This document shows, in pieces, positions 1 to 10,353 of a stretch of DNA of 64,000 bases. The position numbers were made by a program, and so were the translations under genes. Positions within the stretch are counted from its first letter, which is position 1; each line of letters begins with the position of its first letter. The notes below the pieces were generated by a model. The model saw nothing but the letters and a program-made list of their open reading frames with translations, searched no databases and was not told where the DNA came from. This stretch comes from an uncultured Pelagibacteraceae bacterium (lineage in GTDB: Bacteria; Pseudomonadota; Alphaproteobacteria; Pelagibacterales; Pelagibacteraceae), in contig CACGAU010000001.1 of the NCBI GenBank assembly GCA_902571135.1, forward strand, positions 1-64,000, read 5' to 3'.

Positions 1-44
1 GCTTATTATTTAAATACCGTCAGATTGATTGATAATATCTAATT

Positions 45-1418
45 TTATAAAAAATAAGCTCCTACACCTAAAAAAGAAACAAAACCAATAACATCTGTAA
101 TTGTTGTAACAAAAACACTTGAGGCAATCGCTGGGTCTATATCCATTTTTTTTAAGGTAAAGGGAACTAATATACCAAACAATCCAGCTATGATCATTGT
201 TAATACCATTGATATAGCTATGATCAATGAAAGGATACTATCTTGAAACCATATCTGAACAATAAAAGCACTTATTGCTGCAAATATTATTCCATTTAGA
301 ATGCCAATAGAAAATTCTTTAAATACATTTGATGAAAAGTTATTTTGAGTTAAATCATTTGTGGCTATAGTTCTTACGGTAACTGCAAGTGTTTGCATAC
401 CAGCATTTCCACCCATTGAAGCTACGATAGGCATTAAGAAAGCTAATACTACCATTTGTTCAATAGTTGCTCCAAATAAACTAATGCACCATGTTGCTAG
501 AAAGGCAGTAAATAAATTAAGTAAAAGCCAATTGAATCTTCTCTTTGTTTTTTTTACAATTCCATCAGTAATTTCTTCATCTCCTACACCTGCTAATCTT
601 AAAGCATCTTCTTCAGCTTCCTCTTTCAGGACTGTTAAAACGTCATCATTCATAATCATACCAACTAATTTATTATTTTTGTCCACAACAGCTGCTGAAT
701 TCAAATTGTAATTTTCAAATAAGTTAGCAACTTCCTCTTTATCCATTTCAACAGGAATTAATAATTGAGATTCTGACATAATTGTTGCCATTTTGGTATC
801 TCGAGGTGTTGTCAAAACTCTAGATGAAGGAACAGTGCCTATTGGTTTAAAATCCTCATTAACAATAAAAATTTCTAAAAACTCTTCTGGTAAATCTTTA
901 TTTTCTCTTAAATAGTCAATTGTTTGACCTACAGACCAATTACTTGGTATTGCAGTAAATTCACGCTGCATAAGTCTAGCAGCTGTATCTTCTGGATAGC
1001 TTAAGCTTTCTAATAAAGCAAATCTATCTTTTGGAGGCAAAGAACTTAGAATTGCATTTTTATCTTCTTCGGGAACATTTTCTAATATAGATATAGCATC
1101 GTCAGACTCTAAACCTTTTAAAATACTTACTATAGACTCTGAAGATAAATAAGTAATAATTTCTGATTGAATAGACTCATTTAATTCAACAAAAACCTCT
1201 GGATCAATATTGAAATTATTTAGTTTAATTAAACTTTCTCTATCACCTTCGCTAAGGTGTTCGATAATATCTGCAGCATCAGCAGGGTGCATTTCATTAA
1301 ATGAATTAGTAATGAATTGGGCGTCATTGTTAGCTATTTTACTAGTAACAACTCTTATATATTCTTTATTAAATTCAAAGTTTACTTTTTTATCTTTAGT
1401 TTTTTTAGTTAAAGACAT
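45..1418 (-). CDS. mgtE: Magnesium transporter MgtE
   Basis: Inner-membrane Mg2+ channel. The 457-residue protein has the full MgtE layout: an acidic N-terminal helical domain (about 30-150), a tandem CBS pair (about 150-275) that senses intracellular Mg2+, and a C-terminal membrane domain of about five helices starting near residue 297. The pore signature GGNAG sits near residues 336-340. The length is normal for the family. The ATG at 1418 is 61 bases from the divergent lipB start, so the two genes share a short divergent promoter region. Family assignment is secure; Mg2+ as substrate is known for the family and not shown by the sequence itself. Confidence 0.95.
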   Translation of the reverse strand: MSLTKKTKDKKVNFEFNKEYIRVVTSKIANNDAQFITNSFNEMHPADAADIIEHLSEGDRESLIKLNNFNIDPEVFVELNESIQSEIITYLSSESIVSILKGLESDDAISILENVPEEDKNAILSSLPPKDRFALLESLSYPEDTAARLMQREFTAIPSNWSVGQTIDYLRENKDLPEEFLEIFIVNEDFKPIGTVPSSRVLTTPRDTKMATIMSESQLLIPVEMDKEEVANLFENYNLNSAAVVDKNNKLVGMIMNDDVLTVLKEEAEEDALRLAGVGDEEITDGIVKKTKRRFNWLLLNLFTAFLATWCISLFGATIEQMVVLAFLMPIVASMGGNAGMQTLAVTVRTIATNDLTQNNFSSNVFKEFSIGILNGIIFAAISAFIVQIWFQDSILSLIIAISMVLTMIIAGLFGILVPFTLKKMDIDPAIASSVFVTTITDVIGFVSFLGVGAYFL

Positions 1419-1479
1419 AAATCTTCCTATAATTTAGATTTGCACTATTAATACATAATAAAGATAATACAAATTATAA

Positions 1480-2097
1480 ATGAATATAGAGATCAAAAAG
1501 TCAATAAAACCAGTAAATTATTTTGATGCTATTAATATACTAGAGTCAAGATTAAAGAATTTATATGAAAATAATGAGCAAGAATTAATTTGGACTTTGG
1601 AGCATAATGAAGTTTTTACTGCAGGCACTTCCTATAAACAGAATGAGATTATTGATAAATCCATTAAAATATTGGAAACAAATAGAGGTGGTAAAATTAC
1701 TTACCATGGGCCAGGTCAATTAATTTGTTATTTTGTTTTAGATTTAAGGAAGAAAAAAGATATCAGAAAATTTATAACAATTATCGAAAAAACTATAATT
1801 CAAACTTTAAAATTTTATAAAATAGAAACTTTTCCAGATAAAGATAACATCGGTATATGGCACAAATATAATAATGAAGTCAAAAAAATTGCTGCAATAG
1901 GTATCAGAGTTAGTAAATGGATTGCCTATCATGGTTTTGCAATAAATATAAATAATGATCTAGAAAATTATAAAAAAATTATTCCTTGTGGAATTTCAGA
2001 TAAAGGAGTAACTAATTTAAAAAATATTTTGGATCAGGATTACTCAAATCTAAGTGATATATTAATTAAAAATTTTATTTCAAATTTGAAAATCTAA
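1480..2097 (+). CDS. lipB: Octanoyl-[ACP]:protein octanoyltransferase LipB
   Basis: Cytoplasmic transferase that moves octanoyl from acyl carrier protein to lipoyl domains, the first step of lipoate synthesis. The signature [12 protein letters not shown] lies at about residues 69-80. The catalytic Cys is in [12 protein letters not shown] near residue 169, and the conserved Lys is in KKIAAIGI near residue 128. Its 205 residues are typical. The 3' end overlaps the convergent pseudouridine synthase gene by 23 bases, tail to tail, leaving no room for a separate terminator. Confidence 0.94.
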   Translation: MNIEIKKSIKPVNYFDAINILESRLKNLYENNEQELIWTLEHNEVFTAGTSYKQNEIIDKSIKILETNRGGKITYHGPGQLICYFVLDLRKKKDIRKFITIIEKTIIQTLKFYKIETFPDKDNIGIWHKYNNEVKKIAAIGIRVSKWIAYHGFAININNDLENYKKIIPCGISDKGVTNLKNILDQDYSNLSDILIKNFISNLKI

Positions 2098-2992
2098 GTC
2101 TTTTTGATTTTAGAAGTTTTTTAAAATAATCAGGTAACAATGCTGAATAAGTATGTTTGATATCATTAATTTTAAATTTAATTTGATAAGAATGTAACAT
2201 TAAATTTTTATTAATTCCTTTATTAGAATTTGATAGTTTGTACTTAGTATCTCCAAATATAGGATTTCCAATTGCATATAACTGTTTTCTTAATTGATGT
2301 TTTCGTCCAGTAATGGGTTTTAATTCTAATAAACTTGCTTCAGAATTTTGATCAATAACTTTAAAAATTGTTTTTGCCTGTTCACTAATTTTTTTATTAC
2401 CATCGTACCTAATTAAATCATCATCCCATACACCAGATTTTTTATTAATTTCGCCTTGACATATAGCTAAATAAGTTTTGTGAACTTTTCTTAGCCTGAA
2501 TAAAGAAGTAAGTAATTGAGCGCTCTCTCTATTTTTGGCCATAATAAAAACTCCAGAAGTATCTTTATCTAATCTATGAACAGAATAAGGTTTTGTTCCT
2601 TCAAAAATTTCACTTTTAGCAAAAATGTCAACTAGATTTTTTTTTGATTTAGTTCCACCTTGAACTGATATGCCTGAAGCTTTGTTTAAAACAACAAAAT
2701 TGTCATTGTTGTCAATAATTTGATCTTCATTTGATTTTATAATTTCCTTTGAAGGTAAAAACGTAATTTTTTTTTGCTGAATTGCTTCTTTATATTCAAT
2801 GTTAAATATATTTATTTCATCTTTTGTTTTGACTTTAAAAGAGCTTTTAACTTTCTTTCTATTTAGTTTTATTTTTCCTGTTCTTAAATATTTTTCAACA
2901 AGTCCTTGTGGAATTTTTCCAATTTTTAATCTTAACCACCTGTCCAAACGCATATCGTTACACGTTGAATCAACGATGTAAGATTTTTTCAT
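2075..2992 (-). CDS. Ribosomal large subunit pseudouridine synthase, RluC/RluD type
   Basis: RNA pseudouridine synthase of the RsuA/RluA superfamily, 305 residues. An N-terminal S4 RNA-binding domain (about 15-75) precedes the catalytic domain. Motif [11 protein letters not shown] near residue 143 holds the catalytic Asp. S4 domain plus length fit RluC or RluD, but the target uridines in 23S rRNA cannot be told from sequence alone, so no symbol is given. It begins 10 bases downstream of rplQ on the same strand and may be read through from the ribosomal block. It overlaps lipB convergently by 23 bases. Confidence 0.9.
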   Translation of the reverse strand: MKKSYIVDSTCNDMRLDRWLRLKIGKIPQGLVEKYLRTGKIKLNRKKVKSSFKVKTKDEINIFNIEYKEAIQQKKITFLPSKEIIKSNEDQIIDNNDNFVVLNKASGISVQGGTKSKKNLVDIFAKSEIFEGTKPYSVHRLDKDTSGVFIMAKNRESAQLLTSLFRLRKVHKTYLAICQGEINKKSGVWDDDLIRYDGNKKISEQAKTIFKVIDQNSEASLLELKPITGRKHQLRKQLYAIGNPIFGDTKYKLSNSNKGINKNLMLHSYQIKFKINDIKHTYSALLPDYFKKLLKSKRLRFSNLK

Positions 2993-3002
2993 GATTTAAG
3001 AT

Positions 3003-3446
3003 TTAAGCTGTAGCTTGTTTTTTCTCTTCCGTTTTTGGAGATTCTTTAGTTGTATCTTTTTTGGGTTTATCAACTCTCTTTGCTTCAAAATCTCTATCAA
3101 CAAATTCAATTATTGCCATTGGAGCATTGTCTCCATATCTAAATCCAGCTTTAATTATTCTTGTGTAACCACCTTTTCTATTCTGATACCTTTTAGAAAG
3201 TGTTTTTTTAACTTTATTTGCTGATTTAATATCTTGTAGTTTAGAAACCAACATTTTGGTTGTCTGTAAAGTTTCTTTTTTCCCTAATGTTATTATTTTA
3301 TCTGCTTGAGGTTTTAAAAATTTAGCTTTTGGCAAAGTTGTTTTAATCTGCTCATACTTAATCAAAGAATTAAGCATATTCTTAAGTAAAGCTTTTCTAT
3401 GCTCTGATGTTCTATTTAACTTCTTATTTGCCAAACCATGTCTCAT
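3003..3446 (-). CDS. rplQ: 50S ribosomal protein L17
   Basis: Large-subunit protein near the tunnel exit. It opens with [20 protein letters not shown], the family signature, and continues with the normal core to about residue 118. The last 25-30 residues form a Lys/Thr/Glu-rich tail (KKDTTKESPKTEEKKQATA) longer than in many bacteria, probably disordered. The start codon overlaps the rpoA stop by one base. It is the last ribosomal gene of the block. Confidence 0.97.
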   Translation of the reverse strand: MRHGLANKKLNRTSEHRKALLKNMLNSLIKYEQIKTTLPKAKFLKPQADKIITLGKKETLQTTKMLVSKLQDIKSANKVKKTLSKRYQNRKGGYTRIIKAGFRYGDNAPMAIIEFVDRDFEAKRVDKPKKDTTKESPKTEEKKQATA

Positions 3447-4474
3447 TAAATTGCTTCCTCCAATTTCTTAGACATTTCTGCAATATTGTCAGGTGGCCAG
3501 TTAGGTATTTCCATTCCTAAATATAAAGACATACCAGTTAAAACTTCTTTAATTTCATTTAATGATTTTCTTCCAAAATTAGGTGTTCTTAACATTTCAC
3601 CTTCAGATTTTTGAACTAGATCGCCGATATAAATTATATTATCATTTTTTAAGCAGTTCATTGATCTTACTGATAACTCTAGTTCATCAACTTTTCTCAG
3701 TAAATTTTTGTTAAACTCAGGTTCTGTAGAAACCTCTTTTACAGGGGCTTCAACTGGCTCATCAAAGTTTACAAACATTTTAAGCTGATCTTGGAAAATT
3801 CTAGCTGAATAGGCTACAGCATCTTCAGCAGAAATTGATCCATTAGTTTCAACTTCCATAATTAATTTATCATAATCTAATGCTTTACCTTCTCTAGCAG
3901 TGCTTACTGAATACGAAACTTTTTTAACTGGACTATAAAGTGAATCTATAGCAATTAGTCCTAATGGTGGCTCTTCAGGTTTATTTAGCTCTGCAGGAAC
4001 ATATCCTTTACCTGTATTAACATTCATCTCCATATGAAAAGTAGTATTTTCATCTAGATTACAAATAACTAAATCAGGATTTAAAATCTCAACATCTGCA
4101 ACAGGAGATATATCTGAAGCTTTAATTTCTCCAGGTCCTTTTGCGTCTAAAATTAATTTTTTTGTACCTTCAGAATTACTTTTCAGTGCTAAAGATTTTA
4201 CGTTTAAAACTATATCAGTTACGTCTTCTCTAACACCTTTTATTGAAGTGAATTCATGTAAAACACCATCAATTTGAATTGATGTTACAGCAGCTCCTCT
4301 TATAGATGATAACAAAATCCTTCTTAAAGAATTTCCTAAAGTTAATCCATATCCTTTTTCTAAAGGCTCAGCTACAATTTTTGCATGAGTTAAGTCATCA
4401 CTTATTTGAACATCTAATTTAGATGGCTTAATTAATGACTTCCAATTTTTTACATTAACATTTTCGACTTCCAT
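3446..4474 (-). CDS. rpoA: DNA-directed RNA polymerase subunit alpha
   Basis: Alpha subunit of RNA polymerase, 342 residues. The N-terminal assembly domain includes [20 protein letters not shown] (about 37-56). After an acidic linker, the C-terminal domain (about 260-325, with [18 protein letters not shown]) contacts UP elements and activators. Order rpsM-rpsK-rpoA-rplQ is the standard alpha operon. Both boundaries overlap neighbours by a single base, which implies translational coupling. Confidence 0.98.
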   Translation of the reverse strand: MEVENVNVKNWKSLIKPSKLDVQISDDLTHAKIVAEPLEKGYGLTLGNSLRRILLSSIRGAAVTSIQIDGVLHEFTSIKGVREDVTDIVLNVKSLALKSNSEGTKKLILDAKGPGEIKASDISPVADVEILNPDLVICNLDENTTFHMEMNVNTGKGYVPAELNKPEEPPLGLIAIDSLYSPVKKVSYSVSTAREGKALDYDKLIMEVETNGSISAEDAVAYSARIFQDQLKMFVNFDEPVEAPVKEVSTEPEFNKNLLRKVDELELSVRSMNCLKNDNIIYIGDLVQKSEGEMLRTPNFGRKSLNEIKEVLTGMSLYLGMEIPNWPPDNIAEMSKKLEEAI

Positions 4475-4923
4475 TAAACTCTCCTTTTCTTTGGTGGTCT
4501 AGTTCCATTATGAGGCATAGGCGTAGTGTCTTTGATTGACAAAATCTTAAATCCTCTAGCTTGCAATGCTCTTAAGGCTGTTTCTCTTCCTGATCCTGGT
4601 CCTTTGACTTCAACGGACAAAGTTTTCATTCCGTACTCAATAGCTTTCGAAGCTGCAGAGTCAGCTGCTATCTGAGCAGCGTAAGGAGTTGATTTTCTTG
4701 ATCCCTTAAATCCTTTTTGTCCAGCAGATGCCCACGAAATTACATTTCCATTTGTATCAGCAATAGAGATGATGGTATTATTAAATGTTGATTGCACATA
4801 AGCAATTCCATTTAAAATATTTTTCTTAACTTTCTTTTTTTTTGAATAAGAACTTTTTACACTTTTCTTAGTAGATTTTTCTACTTTCTGATCTTTATTC
4901 TCAACCTTATCAGTCTTAGCCAT
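4474..4923 (-). CDS. rpsK: 30S ribosomal protein S11
   Basis: Small-subunit platform protein. The core from about residue 33 ([20 protein letters not shown]) to the end ([14 protein letters not shown]) is the family standard. It is preceded by about 30 Lys/Ser-rich residues, an N-terminal extension relative to the roughly 129-residue E. coli protein. The ATG lies two bases after the rpsM stop, which supports the long start. Confidence 0.97.
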   Translation of the reverse strand: MAKTDKVENKDQKVEKSTKKSVKSSYSKKKKVKKNILNGIAYVQSTFNNTIISIADTNGNVISWASAGQKGFKGSRKSTPYAAQIAADSAASKAIEYGMKTLSVEVKGPGSGRETALRALQARGFKILSIKDTTPMPHNGTRPPKKRRV

Positions 4924-4925
4924 AA

Positions 4926-5309
4926 TTATTTTTTAGTTGGTGTTAATTTTTTTCCAGCAATAGCGATTGCTTTTCCTTTTCTTGTCCTAGCATTACATCT
5001 TGTTCTTTGTCCTCTAACAGGTAGTTTTTTTCTATGTCTTGTTCCTCTGTAACAAGCTAGATCAATTAATCTTTTAATACTTAATGAATAATCTCTCCTT
5101 AAATCACCTTCTACTTTAAAGTTTTGATCGATGTACTCTCTAATTTTTAAAATCTCTTCATCTGTTAATTCATTTACTCTTTTAGCTTTTGGAATTTCTA
5201 AAGATGAACAAATTTGCTGAGAGAATTTATCACCAATTCCATAAATATAAGTTAAACCTATATGTACAAGTTTATTCTGTGGAATGTTTATACCTGCGAT
5301 ACGAGCCAT
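4926..5309 (-). CDS. rpsM: 30S ribosomal protein S13
   Basis: Small-subunit head protein that contacts the P-site tRNA and the L5 bridge. It starts [13 protein letters not shown] and contains the [16 protein letters not shown] region and the basic C-terminal tail TPTKK. Length 127 is normal. It follows adk after a 55-base gap, one of the longer gaps in this block. No rpmJ (L36) lies between secY and rpsM; adk is there instead, as is common in alphaproteobacteria. Confidence 0.97.
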   Translation of the reverse strand: MARIAGINIPQNKLVHIGLTYIYGIGDKFSQQICSSLEIPKAKRVNELTDEEILKIREYIDQNFKVEGDLRRDYSLSIKRLIDLACYRGTRHRKKLPVRGQRTRCNARTRKGKAIAIAGKKLTPTKK

Positions 5310-5364
5310 AATTTTTGTGATAAATTGTGCCTTTTATATAAGATGATTAATCAAAGTCAATGTC

Positions 5365-5928
5365 TTATACATTGATAAAAGCGTCTATTTTCCTTGTTAT
5401 TTCTTCAATTTCTAAGCTTCCATCAATCTCTTTAAAATTTGGATTCTCGGAGTAGAAATTTAGAACAGGCCGGGTTGTTTCCATGTATTTCTCATATCTT
5501 GAAACTATCGTATTAGTATCATCGTCAGACCTATTCTCTATAATTTTTCTCTTCTCAAGCCTTTTAAGAATTGTTTCTTTGTCTACGTTTAGAAATAAAA
5601 TGAAATCTATACTCTGATTTGAATTTTTTAGTAACACTTCTAAATTTTTAGCCTGACTTAATGATCGAGGATATCCGTCAAAGATTAATTTATTTTTTTT
5701 TTTAGGATCAAATATTAATTTTTCTATAAGTTTATTAACAATATCATCACTTATAAATTTTCCATTCTTCATGTCCTTGGTTATAGATTTACCAATGTCT
5801 GAATTTTTTTTGATTTCTTCTCTTAAAAGATCACCTGTAGAAATTTGAAAAGCATTTAATTTATTTATTAGATATTTAGACTGAGTACCTTTTCCAGCAC
5901 CAGGAGGTCCAAATAAAATTATATTCAC
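5365..5928 (-). CDS. adk: Adenylate kinase, short form
   Basis: Catalyses ATP + AMP to 2 ADP in the cytoplasm. The P-loop GPPGAGKGTQ is at residues 7-16 and the AMP-site motif DGYPRS at 84-89. At 187 residues this is the short form: the LID region (around KRKIIENRSDDDTNT) lacks the zinc-binding insertion found in long adenylate kinases. It lies between secY and rpsM, the usual alphaproteobacterial position, and abuts secY with no spacer. Confidence 0.96.
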   Translation of the reverse strand: MNIILFGPPGAGKGTQSKYLINKLNAFQISTGDLLREEIKKNSDIGKSITKDMKNGKFISDDIVNKLIEKLIFDPKKKNKLIFDGYPRSLSQAKNLEVLLKNSNQSIDFILFLNVDKETILKRLEKRKIIENRSDDDTNTIVSRYEKYMETTRPVLNFYSENPNFKEIDGSLEIEEITRKIDAFINV

Positions 5929-7209
5929 TTACTTACCAAATTTTGTTTTTTTAATCAGTTGTTCGTATTGTGAACTCATTAATCTTGTTTGTATTTGTGT
6001 TACGGTATCGATAGCTACCACAACTACAATTAATATAGATGCACCACCTAAATAAAAAGGTATTGGATAGTTTGCAATTAAAAATTCTGGCATCAAACAA
6101 ACTAGAGTTAAATATAAAGCACCAATCGTAGTTAATTTTGTTGAAATATTTTCAATATATAACGCTGTACTTTCACCTGGTCTAATTCCTGGTACAAATC
6201 CTCCATACTTTCTAAGATTCTCAGCAGTTTCGGTTGGATTGAATGTTATAGAAGTATAAAAAAAAGTGAAAAATATTATTCCTGATGCATATAGCAACAT
6301 ATAAAGAGGTTGTCCTTGAGTAAAATAAGAGCTCAAGTTCAAAAATGTTTCATTGTTAGAAAATGAAAAATTAGAGAATGTTACTGGTAGCAATAGAAGT
6401 GCAGAAGCAAAAATTGCAGGAATTACTCCAGCCTGATTTATTTTTAAAGGTAAATGAGATGATTCCCCTCCATACATTTTATTTCCCATTTGTCTTTTAG
6501 GATAGTTAATTAAAATTTTTCTTAATGCTCTTTCCATAAAAACTACAAAAAGAATTGTAACTATCAATAGAATAAGTATAGCTATGATCATAAATGTTGA
6601 AACAGCGCCAGTTCTACCTAATTCAAAAGTTGTAACCAAAGCTCTTGGAATTTCTGCTACAATACCAGCAAAAATTATTAACGATATACCGTTACCAATA
6701 CCTCTTTGGGTGATTTGTTCTCCCAACCACATTAAAAATATTGTTCCTGCAACAATGGTTGTAACAGTAGTTATTTTAAAAAAAGCTCCTGGGTTAATTA
6801 CTAAGTCAGCCGAAGACTCTAGACCAACAGATAAACCATATCCTTGAACTGTTGCAAGTAATACTGTACCATATCTAGTGATTTGTGTGATTTTAGCTCT
6901 TCCAGTCTCACCTTGAGCTTTTAGATTTTTAAAATATTCGGTAACCCCAGTCAAAAGTTGAACTATAATAGCAGAAGAAATGTAAGGCATTATGCCTAAG
7001 GCAAATATTGCCATTCTACTAACTGCACCTCCTGCAAAAACATTAAACATTCCTAGCAATCCTTTTTGATTGCCTTCCATCATTATTTTTAATTGCTCAG
7101 GATCTATGCCTGGCAAAGGTACAAAAGTTCCAAATCTGTAAACGGCTAAAATTAAAATAGTAAATATAATTCTATTTCTTAAATCATTTGTTGATGATGA
7201 TGCGCTCAT
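5929..7209 (-). CDS. secY: Protein translocase subunit SecY
   Basis: Channel subunit of the Sec translocon in the inner membrane. The 426-residue protein has about ten hydrophobic segments. Recognisable blocks include YRFGTFVPLPGID near the N terminus, ALGIMPYISSAIIVQLLTG for the plug region, and RGIGNGISLIIFAGI. It follows rplO by nine bases and adjoins adk directly. Its partner SecE is encoded at 29892-30083. Confidence 0.97.
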   Translation of the reverse strand: MSASSSTNDLRNRIIFTILILAVYRFGTFVPLPGIDPEQLKIMMEGNQKGLLGMFNVFAGGAVSRMAIFALGIMPYISSAIIVQLLTGVTEYFKNLKAQGETGRAKITQITRYGTVLLATVQGYGLSVGLESSADLVINPGAFFKITTVTTIVAGTIFLMWLGEQITQRGIGNGISLIIFAGIVAEIPRALVTTFELGRTGAVSTFMIIAILILLIVTILFVVFMERALRKILINYPKRQMGNKMYGGESSHLPLKINQAGVIPAIFASALLLLPVTFSNFSFSNNETFLNLSSYFTQGQPLYMLLYASGIIFFTFFYTSITFNPTETAENLRKYGGFVPGIRPGESTALYIENISTKLTTIGALYLTLVCLMPEFLIANYPIPFYLGGASILIVVVVAIDTVTQIQTRLMSSQYEQLIKKTKFGK

Positions 7210-7218
7210 ATAAACAAA

Positions 7219-7671
7219 TTATTTTTTTAATTGAATAGATCCACCAATTTTTTCTAGTTTTTCTATTGCTGATTTAGAGGCAAGGTCAGCTTCAATATTA
7301 ATTTTATTTTTAACTTCCCCGGACCCTAAAATTTTTAATTTTTTTGAGTTTTTATTTATTAATTTTAGTTTTTTTAATAATTCTGAGTTTAATACCTCGT
7401 TTGGATTAATATTTTTTTTGTCTATGTAAGATTGAATTTTATCTAGATTTAAAATTGCAACACTATCTTTTGAAATTGGGTTAAAACCTCTTTTTGGAAG
7501 TCTTCTGTATAATGGCATTTGACCACCTTCAAAACTTTTAATAGCTACTCCTGATCTTGATTTTTGACCTTTTACACCTCTACCAGATGTTTTACCTTTT
7601 CCAGAACCAATTCCTCTTCCAACTCTTGTTTTAGATTTATTGATTTTTTCTCTATTATTTAAAGTAATCAT
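7219..7671 (-). CDS. rplO: 50S ribosomal protein L15
   Basis: Large-subunit assembly protein of 150 residues. The glycine-rich N-terminal half (RVGRGIGSGKGKTSGRGVKG) is diagnostic, followed by GGQMPLYRRLPKRGF. Its start overlaps the rpsE stop by one base. The gene normally found between rpsE and rplO, rpmD for L30, is therefore absent here. Confidence 0.96.
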   Translation of the reverse strand: MITLNNREKINKSKTRVGRGIGSGKGKTSGRGVKGQKSRSGVAIKSFEGGQMPLYRRLPKRGFNPISKDSVAILNLDKIQSYIDKKNINPNEVLNSELLKKLKLINKNSKKLKILGSGEVKNKINIEADLASKSAIEKLEKIGGSIQLKK

Positions 7672-8186
7672 TATCCTCTTTTTTCAATTATTTCAGAAAT
7701 TTTTTTATTTCTAATTGCAGATATTTGTTTTGGTGAACTCTGTTTCATTAAAGCTTTCATTGTAGCTCTAATAACATTATGTGCATTAGAAGTTCCCATA
7801 GATTTTGCAACAATATCTTTCACTCCCAAAACTTCACAAACAGCTCTAACAGGTCCTCCTGCTATAATACCAGTTCCCTTAGAAGCTGCTCTTAAAACTA
7901 TTCTACCTGAACCATCTTTTGCCTTAACATCATGATGTATCGTTCTGCCTTCTCTTAATGGTATATGGGTAAGTTTTCTTCTTGCCATTTCATTTGCTTT
8001 TTTAATAGCATCAGGCACTTGTTTAGCTTTTGCATGAGCTATACCAATTTTACCTGCTTGATTTCCAACAACTACAAGCGCTGAAAATCCAAATCTTCTT
8101 CCACCCTTAACAACTTTAGTAATTCTATTTATGTGGACTAATTTTTCTAATATATCGTCAGTTTTTTTATCTTTAAAATTTTCCAT
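7671..8186 (-). CDS. rpsE: 30S ribosomal protein S5
   Basis: Small-subunit protein involved in decoding accuracy, 171 residues. The N-terminal double-stranded RNA-binding domain contains VVKGGRRFGFSALVVVGN and the C-terminal domain contains SMGTSNAHNVIRATMKAL; both are family hallmarks. It follows rplR by two bases and overlaps rplO by one base. Confidence 0.97.
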   Translation of the reverse strand: MENFKDKKTDDILEKLVHINRITKVVKGGRRFGFSALVVVGNQAGKIGIAHAKAKQVPDAIKKANEMARRKLTHIPLREGRTIHHDVKAKDGSGRIVLRAASKGTGIIAGGPVRAVCEVLGVKDIVAKSMGTSNAHNVIRATMKALMKQSSPKQISAIRNKKISEIIEKRG

Positions 8187-8188
8187 AA

Positions 8189-8545
8189 TTAAAATTCCAT
8201 TCCGTTTTCTCTCAGTGTTTCTGCAAAAACTTTAATTCTACCGTGATATTTGTAAGAACCTCTATCAAAGTAAATTTTAGTAATTTTTTTCTCTTGAGCT
8301 TTTTTAGCTAATTTTTGAGCAACCAATTTAGATAGTTCAATTTTATTAACTTTGTCTGCTGATCTAAGATCTTTCTCTACAGATGAGGCCGATAACAAGG
8401 TTACATTTTTTGTGTCATCAATTATTTGAGCTGAAATATTTTTTGATGATCTAGAAATACTTAATCTAAATCTATCTTTTGGTGCAACTTTTTTAACTTT
8501 ATTGCTAACTCTAAATCTTTTTCTGATACTGGTGTTTAATTTCAT
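8189..8545 (-). CDS. rplR: 50S ribosomal protein L18
   Basis: 5S rRNA-binding protein of 118 residues. The C-terminal block [19 protein letters not shown], followed by ALAE-type residues (here [13 protein letters not shown]), identifies the family. The start overlaps rplF by one base. It sits in the usual rplF-rplR-rpsE order. Confidence 0.95.
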   Translation of the reverse strand: MKLNTSIRKRFRVSNKVKKVAPKDRFRLSISRSSKNISAQIIDDTKNVTLLSASSVEKDLRSADKVNKIELSKLVAQKLAKKAQEKKITKIYFDRGSYKYHGRIKVFAETLRENGMEF

Positions 8546-9084
8546 TACTTTTTCTTACCCTCTTTTTTAAGAACATACTGTCCTTTTTCTCGAACACCTT
8601 TGCCTTTATAAGGTTCGATTTTTCTTAATGTTTTGATTTTAGATGCAACTTCACCGACTAGCTGCTTATCAGATCCTGTTATTTTTAATGTTGTTTGTTT
8701 CTCAACAGCAATTTTAATGCCTTCTGGTATATCAAAATTGATATCATGGCTATAACCCAACTGTAAATTTAACTGATTTCCTTTTAACGCTGCTCTATAA
8801 CCAACACCAACTAATTCTAAAGTTTTTTCATAACCTGTGCTAGATCCAATAACAGCATTATTTATTAAACTTCTATTCATGCCCCAAAGTCTTTTTGAGT
8901 TTTGATCTACTTTTTTTGGTTTAATAGAAATTTCTTTTCCTTCAATGATGTCTAAATTAAACATATCTAAATCAACATTGATTGATTTTTTTCCAAGAGG
9001 TCCTTCTATATTTATAATGTTTCCAGCCAAAGCAACTTTTACTTTATCTGGGATCGATATGTTTATTTTACCTATTTTAGACAT
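8545..9084 (-). CDS. rplF: 50S ribosomal protein L6
   Basis: Large-subunit protein near the factor-binding site, 179 residues with two similar RNA-binding domains. Family blocks include [14 protein letters not shown] at the start and [21 protein letters not shown] in the middle. The C-terminal [23 protein letters not shown] is the standard end. It overlaps rpsH and rplR by one base each. Confidence 0.97.
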   Translation of the reverse strand: MSKIGKINISIPDKVKVALAGNIINIEGPLGKKSINVDLDMFNLDIIEGKEISIKPKKVDQNSKRLWGMNRSLINNAVIGSSTGYEKTLELVGVGYRAALKGNQLNLQLGYSHDINFDIPEGIKIAVEKQTTLKITGSDKQLVGEVASKIKTLRKIEPYKGKGVREKGQYVLKKEGKKK

Positions 9085-9479
9085 TAAAATACCTTACAAA
9101 TTATTTCACCACCAACTTTTTGTTTTCTAGCATCTATATCAGTCATTACTCCTTTTGGAGTTGAAATGATAGCAATTCCTAAACCATTATTTATTTTTGG
9201 TAAGCTATCGGCAGATGAAAAAATTCTTCTCCCAGGTTTTGATACTCTTTCAAAAGCACTAATTACTGGATTACCTGAATGGTACTTAAGTTCTAATGAT
9301 AGCATTGGTTTCTTTTCTTCAGAACTTACTTTAAAATCTTTAATAAAACCCTCATTTTTAAGTATATCTGCAATTTTTGTTTTAAAATTAGATGAAGGTA
9401 ATTCTACTTTTTTATGACTCCTAGCTTGAGCGTTCTTCACTCTTGCAATCATATCTCCTATTGGGTCACTTAAACTCAT
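9084..9479 (-). CDS. rpsH: 30S ribosomal protein S8
   Basis: Primary 16S rRNA-binding protein, 131 residues. It starts with the conserved SLSDPIGDMIARVKNAQ and ends with the signature STPKGVMTDIDARKQKVGGE. In E. coli S8 represses the spc operon by binding near rplE; no untranslated leader is available here, because the rplX-rplE junction is a one-base overlap and rplE and rpsN are two bases apart. Confidence 0.97.
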   Translation of the reverse strand: MSLSDPIGDMIARVKNAQARSHKKVELPSSNFKTKIADILKNEGFIKDFKVSSEEKKPMLSLELKYHSGNPVISAFERVSKPGRRIFSSADSLPKINNGLGIAIISTPKGVMTDIDARKQKVGGEIICKVF

Positions 9480-9490
9480 AATATTCCTTT

Positions 9491-9796
9491 CTACCAGCTT
9501 GATTTAACTAAGCCAGGTATCTTTCCTTGTAATCCTAATTGTCTTAATGCAATTCTTGAAATCTTTAATTTTCTGTAAACACCATGAGGTCTACCAGTAA
9601 TCTCGCATCTATTCATAACTCTTATTTTTGCTGAGTTTCTTGGTAATTTAGATAATTTTTGCTGCGCTTTAAATCTTTCCTCTAATGAAATTTTTTTATC
9701 CATTACAATTTTTTTTAATTCTTGTCTTTTTTTATAAAACCTATCTGAAAGCTTAATTCTTTTTTTATTTTTATTAACAGCGCTTAACTTTGCCAT
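9491..9796 (-). CDS. rpsN: 30S ribosomal protein S14, zinc-independent type
   Basis: Small-subunit head protein. The 101-residue length and the C-terminal block RCEITGRPHGVYRKLKISRI with LGLQGKIPGLVKSSW are those of the long C- form that lacks the CXXC zinc ribbon. It lies between rplE and rpsH as usual, two bases after rplE and 11 bases before rpsH. Confidence 0.96.
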   Translation of the reverse strand: MAKLSAVNKNKKRIKLSDRFYKKRQELKKIVMDKKISLEERFKAQQKLSKLPRNSAKIRVMNRCEITGRPHGVYRKLKISRIALRQLGLQGKIPGLVKSSW

Positions 9797-9798
9797 AT

Positions 9799-10353
9799 TT
9801 AATTATCTCCTTTTTTAATAAATGGAAAATTCATTTTTTCTAGTAAAGCAAAACTATGTTCTTTATTGATTGCTTTAATTACTATTATTATATCTAAACC
9901 TCTAACTTTGTCTGCTCTATCAAAACTTACTTCTGGAAAAATTATATGCTCTTTAATACCAAATGTATAATTACCAAATTTATCAAAGCCTTTTGATGAC
10001 AAACCTCTAAAATCTTTAATTCTAGGTAATGCAATATTCACTAATCTATCTAAGAATTCATACATTCTATTTTTTCTTAAAGTTACTTTTAAACCAGCGT
10101 TTGATCCTTTTCTTGTTTTGAAGTTCGCAACTGATTTTTTAAATTTTGTTGTTACTGGTTTTTGTCCTGAAATTTTAGCCATATCTTCTTCACATGATTT
10201 TAAAATCTTAGAATCTGAAGCATCTAAACCAAGACCCATATTTAAAATAACTTTCTCAATTCTTGGAGCCATATAAATATTCTTAAAACCAAACTGGTCT
10301 TTTAATGCAGGTTGAATTTCTTTATTAAATATTTCTTTTAATCTTGGTGTCAT
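9799..10353 (-). CDS. rplE: 50S ribosomal protein L5
   Basis: 5S rRNA-binding protein of 184 residues. Diagnostic blocks are PRIEKVILNMGLG near the N terminus, LRKNRMYEFLDRLVNIALPR in the middle, and FGIKEHIIFPEVSFD. The start overlaps the rplX stop by one base. Confidence 0.97.
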   Translation of the reverse strand: MTPRLKEIFNKEIQPALKDQFGFKNIYMAPRIEKVILNMGLGLDASDSKILKSCEEDMAKISGQKPVTTKFKKSVANFKTRKGSNAGLKVTLRKNRMYEFLDRLVNIALPRIKDFRGLSSKGFDKFGNYTFGIKEHIIFPEVSFDRADKVRGLDIIIVIKAINKEHSFALLEKMNFPFIKKGDN

